From positions 1 through 5,818 of the forward strand of contig JAGVNP010000067.1 in assembly GCA_020053185.1 (NCBI GenBank): a stretch of DNA of 5,818 nt, written 5' to 3'. The DNA is from Deltaproteobacteria bacterium (GTDB taxonomy: Bacteria > Desulfobacterota > Desulfomonilia > UBA1062). The notes beneath the pieces were generated by a model that made no database searches, had not been told where the DNA came from, and was given only the letters and a program-made list of their open reading frames with translations. Positions within the stretch are counted from its first letter, which is position 1. Each line of letters begins with the position of its first letter. Below, piece after piece: positions 4,633 to 5,818 of the stretch. The translations under genes and the position numbers were made by a program.

Positions 4633-5818
4633 ATGATGGATGGTTCTAAGAAAAGTTTTTCAATAATAAGTCTTGGGTGCGCTAAAAATCTTGTGGATTC
4701 CGAGTATATCTGCGAGAAATTTATCAATGCAGGCTACACAATGCAGCACGATCCTGGATCGGCAGATCTTGTAGTTGTAAATACCTGCGCCTTTTTAACT
4801 TCTGCTGTTGAGGAATCAATAAAGACTATTCTCGAATTAGTTGAGGAAGGTAAAAAGGTAGTATGCACCGGCTGCCTTGTTAGCCGGTATAAGGATAAAC
4901 TCTCGAAGGAGTTACCAGGGATAAGCCTTGTTGCAGGACTGGGGAATTACGATACGCTTCTGGATGCATTAAATAGTCACGAACGATATATAGAACCGCA
5001 GTTTGGGCATGTACTTTCAAGAACATTTATATCCACTGGTGCCAGCGCCTATTTGAAGGTGTGCGAGGGATGCTCTAATCACTGCAATTATTGTTTGATC
5101 CCGTCTTTGCGGGGAGAGCTGATCAGCAAACCGATCCATGAAGTGGAAACAGAGATGAGATCTCTGGCTGCATCAGGCGCAAAGGAGATAATTCTTGTTG
5201 GCCAGGATCTCGGAAGCTATGGCAATGATCTCGGCATGAAGAAAGGGCTGGTTAATCTGCTGGAAAAGATTACAAAGATAGAAGGCCCTGAATGGATTAG
5301 GGTTATGTATGTTCATCCAGCATCCATAACAGATGAACTCATAGCTATCATGAAGGATAATCCAAAGATCTGTCCATATATCGATCTTCCGATACAGCAC
5401 ATATCAGATAAAGTGTTAAAGGCCATGGGCCGGAAAGGCGGCAGAACTGAAATAGAGAAGGCTGTAGAAAAAACAGTTGCGGCAGATATATCCATAAGAT
5501 CTACAGTAATGGTAGGCCATCCGGGCGAGGACGAACACGCATTCCATGAATTGGAGGAGTTTATATCAAGAGGCTATTTTGATCATTTAGGTGTTTTTGA
5601 TTTTTCTCCAGAGCCAGGCACAAAAAGTTATAAGCTTAAGCCAAGGATACCTAAGAAAATAAAAAACCAACGCAAAGAGCAGATTATGGCTATCCAGCAG
5701 GAGATATCGAAAAACAAGATGAGAAGGTTTGTTGAAAAACATATAAAGGTTCTTGTCGAGGGATATCATAGTGAGACAGAACTTCTCTTAAAGGGGAGAA
5801 CAGTTTTTCAATCCCCAG
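4633..5818 (+). CDS. RimO, ribosomal protein S12 aspartate methylthiotransferase (3' end outside window)
   Basis: RimO is a radical-SAM enzyme that adds a methylthio group to a conserved aspartate of ribosomal protein S12 (Asp89 in E. coli). The first 395 codons are present. The N-terminal methylthiotransferase domain (about 8-115) holds the three auxiliary-cluster cysteines: Cys16 in SLGCAKNLVDSE, Cys52 in NTCAF and Cys81 in TGCL. The radical-SAM domain (about 137-350) holds the CxxxCxxC cluster at Cys147, Cys151 and Cys154. IPSLRG (156-161), GQD (191-193), DLPIQH (251-256) and VFDFSPEPGT (321-330) mark RimO rather than the tRNA enzyme MiaB. The TRAM domain begins near 367 and is cut by the window edge. 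The start is uncertain: ATGs occur in frame at 4612, 4633 and 4636. AGG at 4626-4628 favours 4633 or 4636, and family N-termini are short. The gene is divergent from the ThDP gene, with 133 bases between their starts. Confidence 0.94.
   Translation, partial: MMDGSKKSFSIISLGCAKNLVDSEYICEKFINAGYTMQHDPGSADLVVVNTCAFLTSAVEESIKTILELVEEGKKVVCTGCLVSRYKDKLSKELPGISLVAGLGNYDTLLDALNSHERYIEPQFGHVLSRTFISTGASAYLKVCEGCSNHCNYCLIPSLRGELISKPIHEVETEMRSLAASGAKEIILVGQDLGSYGNDLGMKKGLVNLLEKITKIEGPEWIRVMYVHPASITDELIAIMKDNPKICPYIDLPIQHISDKVLKAMGRKGGRTEIEKAVEKTVAADISIRSTVMVGHPGEDEHAFHELEEFISRGYFDHLGVFDFSPEPGTKSYKLKPRIPKKIKNQRKEQIMAIQQEISKNKMRRFVEKHIKVLVEGYHSETELLLKGRTVFQSP

Noticed and set aside
5173..5769. Minus-strand open frames of 60 to 75 codons opposite rimO.
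   Set aside because: They overlap conserved radical-SAM coding sequence and have no recognisable content.
1..5818. Possible CRISPR array, insertion sequence, tRNA, toxin-antitoxin or defence island.
   Set aside because: No spaced direct repeats, terminal inverted repeats, transposase, tRNA fold or defence domain could be found on either strand.

Overview
The window carries five protein-coding genes of an ordinary bacterial chromosome, one of them cut by the right edge. Several points suggest an environmental Gram-negative-type bacterium: moderate, slightly AT-rich composition, strong AAGGAG ribosome sites on some genes, a signal-peptide-bearing ComEA-like helix-hairpin-helix protein, a CbpA-type J-protein with a TTG start, and RimO. 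My guess is Nitrospirota or one of the former Deltaproteobacteria, but this rests on general gene flavour only and is weak. No tRNA, rRNA, insertion sequence, CRISPR array or phage gene is visible.

Layout. Positions 1-215 are a leader without a convincing gene. A small exported ComEA-like protein follows at 216-554 (+). It is convergent with a J-domain co-chaperone of the CbpA type (582-1526, -), and a long hairpin occupies the junction (556-620). Next on the minus strand is a two-gene unit: a thiamine-diphosphate (ThDP) enzyme related to benzaldehyde lyase and acetolactate synthase (2829-4499) is transcribed first, and a zinc-dependent MDR alcohol/polyol dehydrogenase (1609-2829) overlaps its stop codon in a TAATG junction. 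A compact divergent promoter region (4500-4632) separates this unit from rimO (4633 onward, +), the ribosomal protein S12 methylthiotransferase, which runs off the window before its TRAM domain ends.

How the genes work together. The ThDP lyase/ligase and the dehydrogenase are almost certainly co-translated. The chemistry that fits best is making or breaking a 2-hydroxyketone (acyloin) or related 2-hydroxy compound, coupled to NAD-linked interconversion of an alcohol and a carbonyl. The substrate cannot be read from the sequence. The J-protein may have its own promoter or be reached by readthrough, since no terminator separates it from the dehydrogenase. The ComEA-like protein, the J-protein and RimO look like general cell-maintenance genes with no evident link to that pathway.

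The most unusual points are the ThDP/MDR pair, a J-protein whose only two cysteines bracket the HPD tripeptide, and a long hairpin at the convergent junction whose G-U pairs make it stable mainly in the plus-strand RNA. I see no clear sign of a wholly new defence or mobile system.
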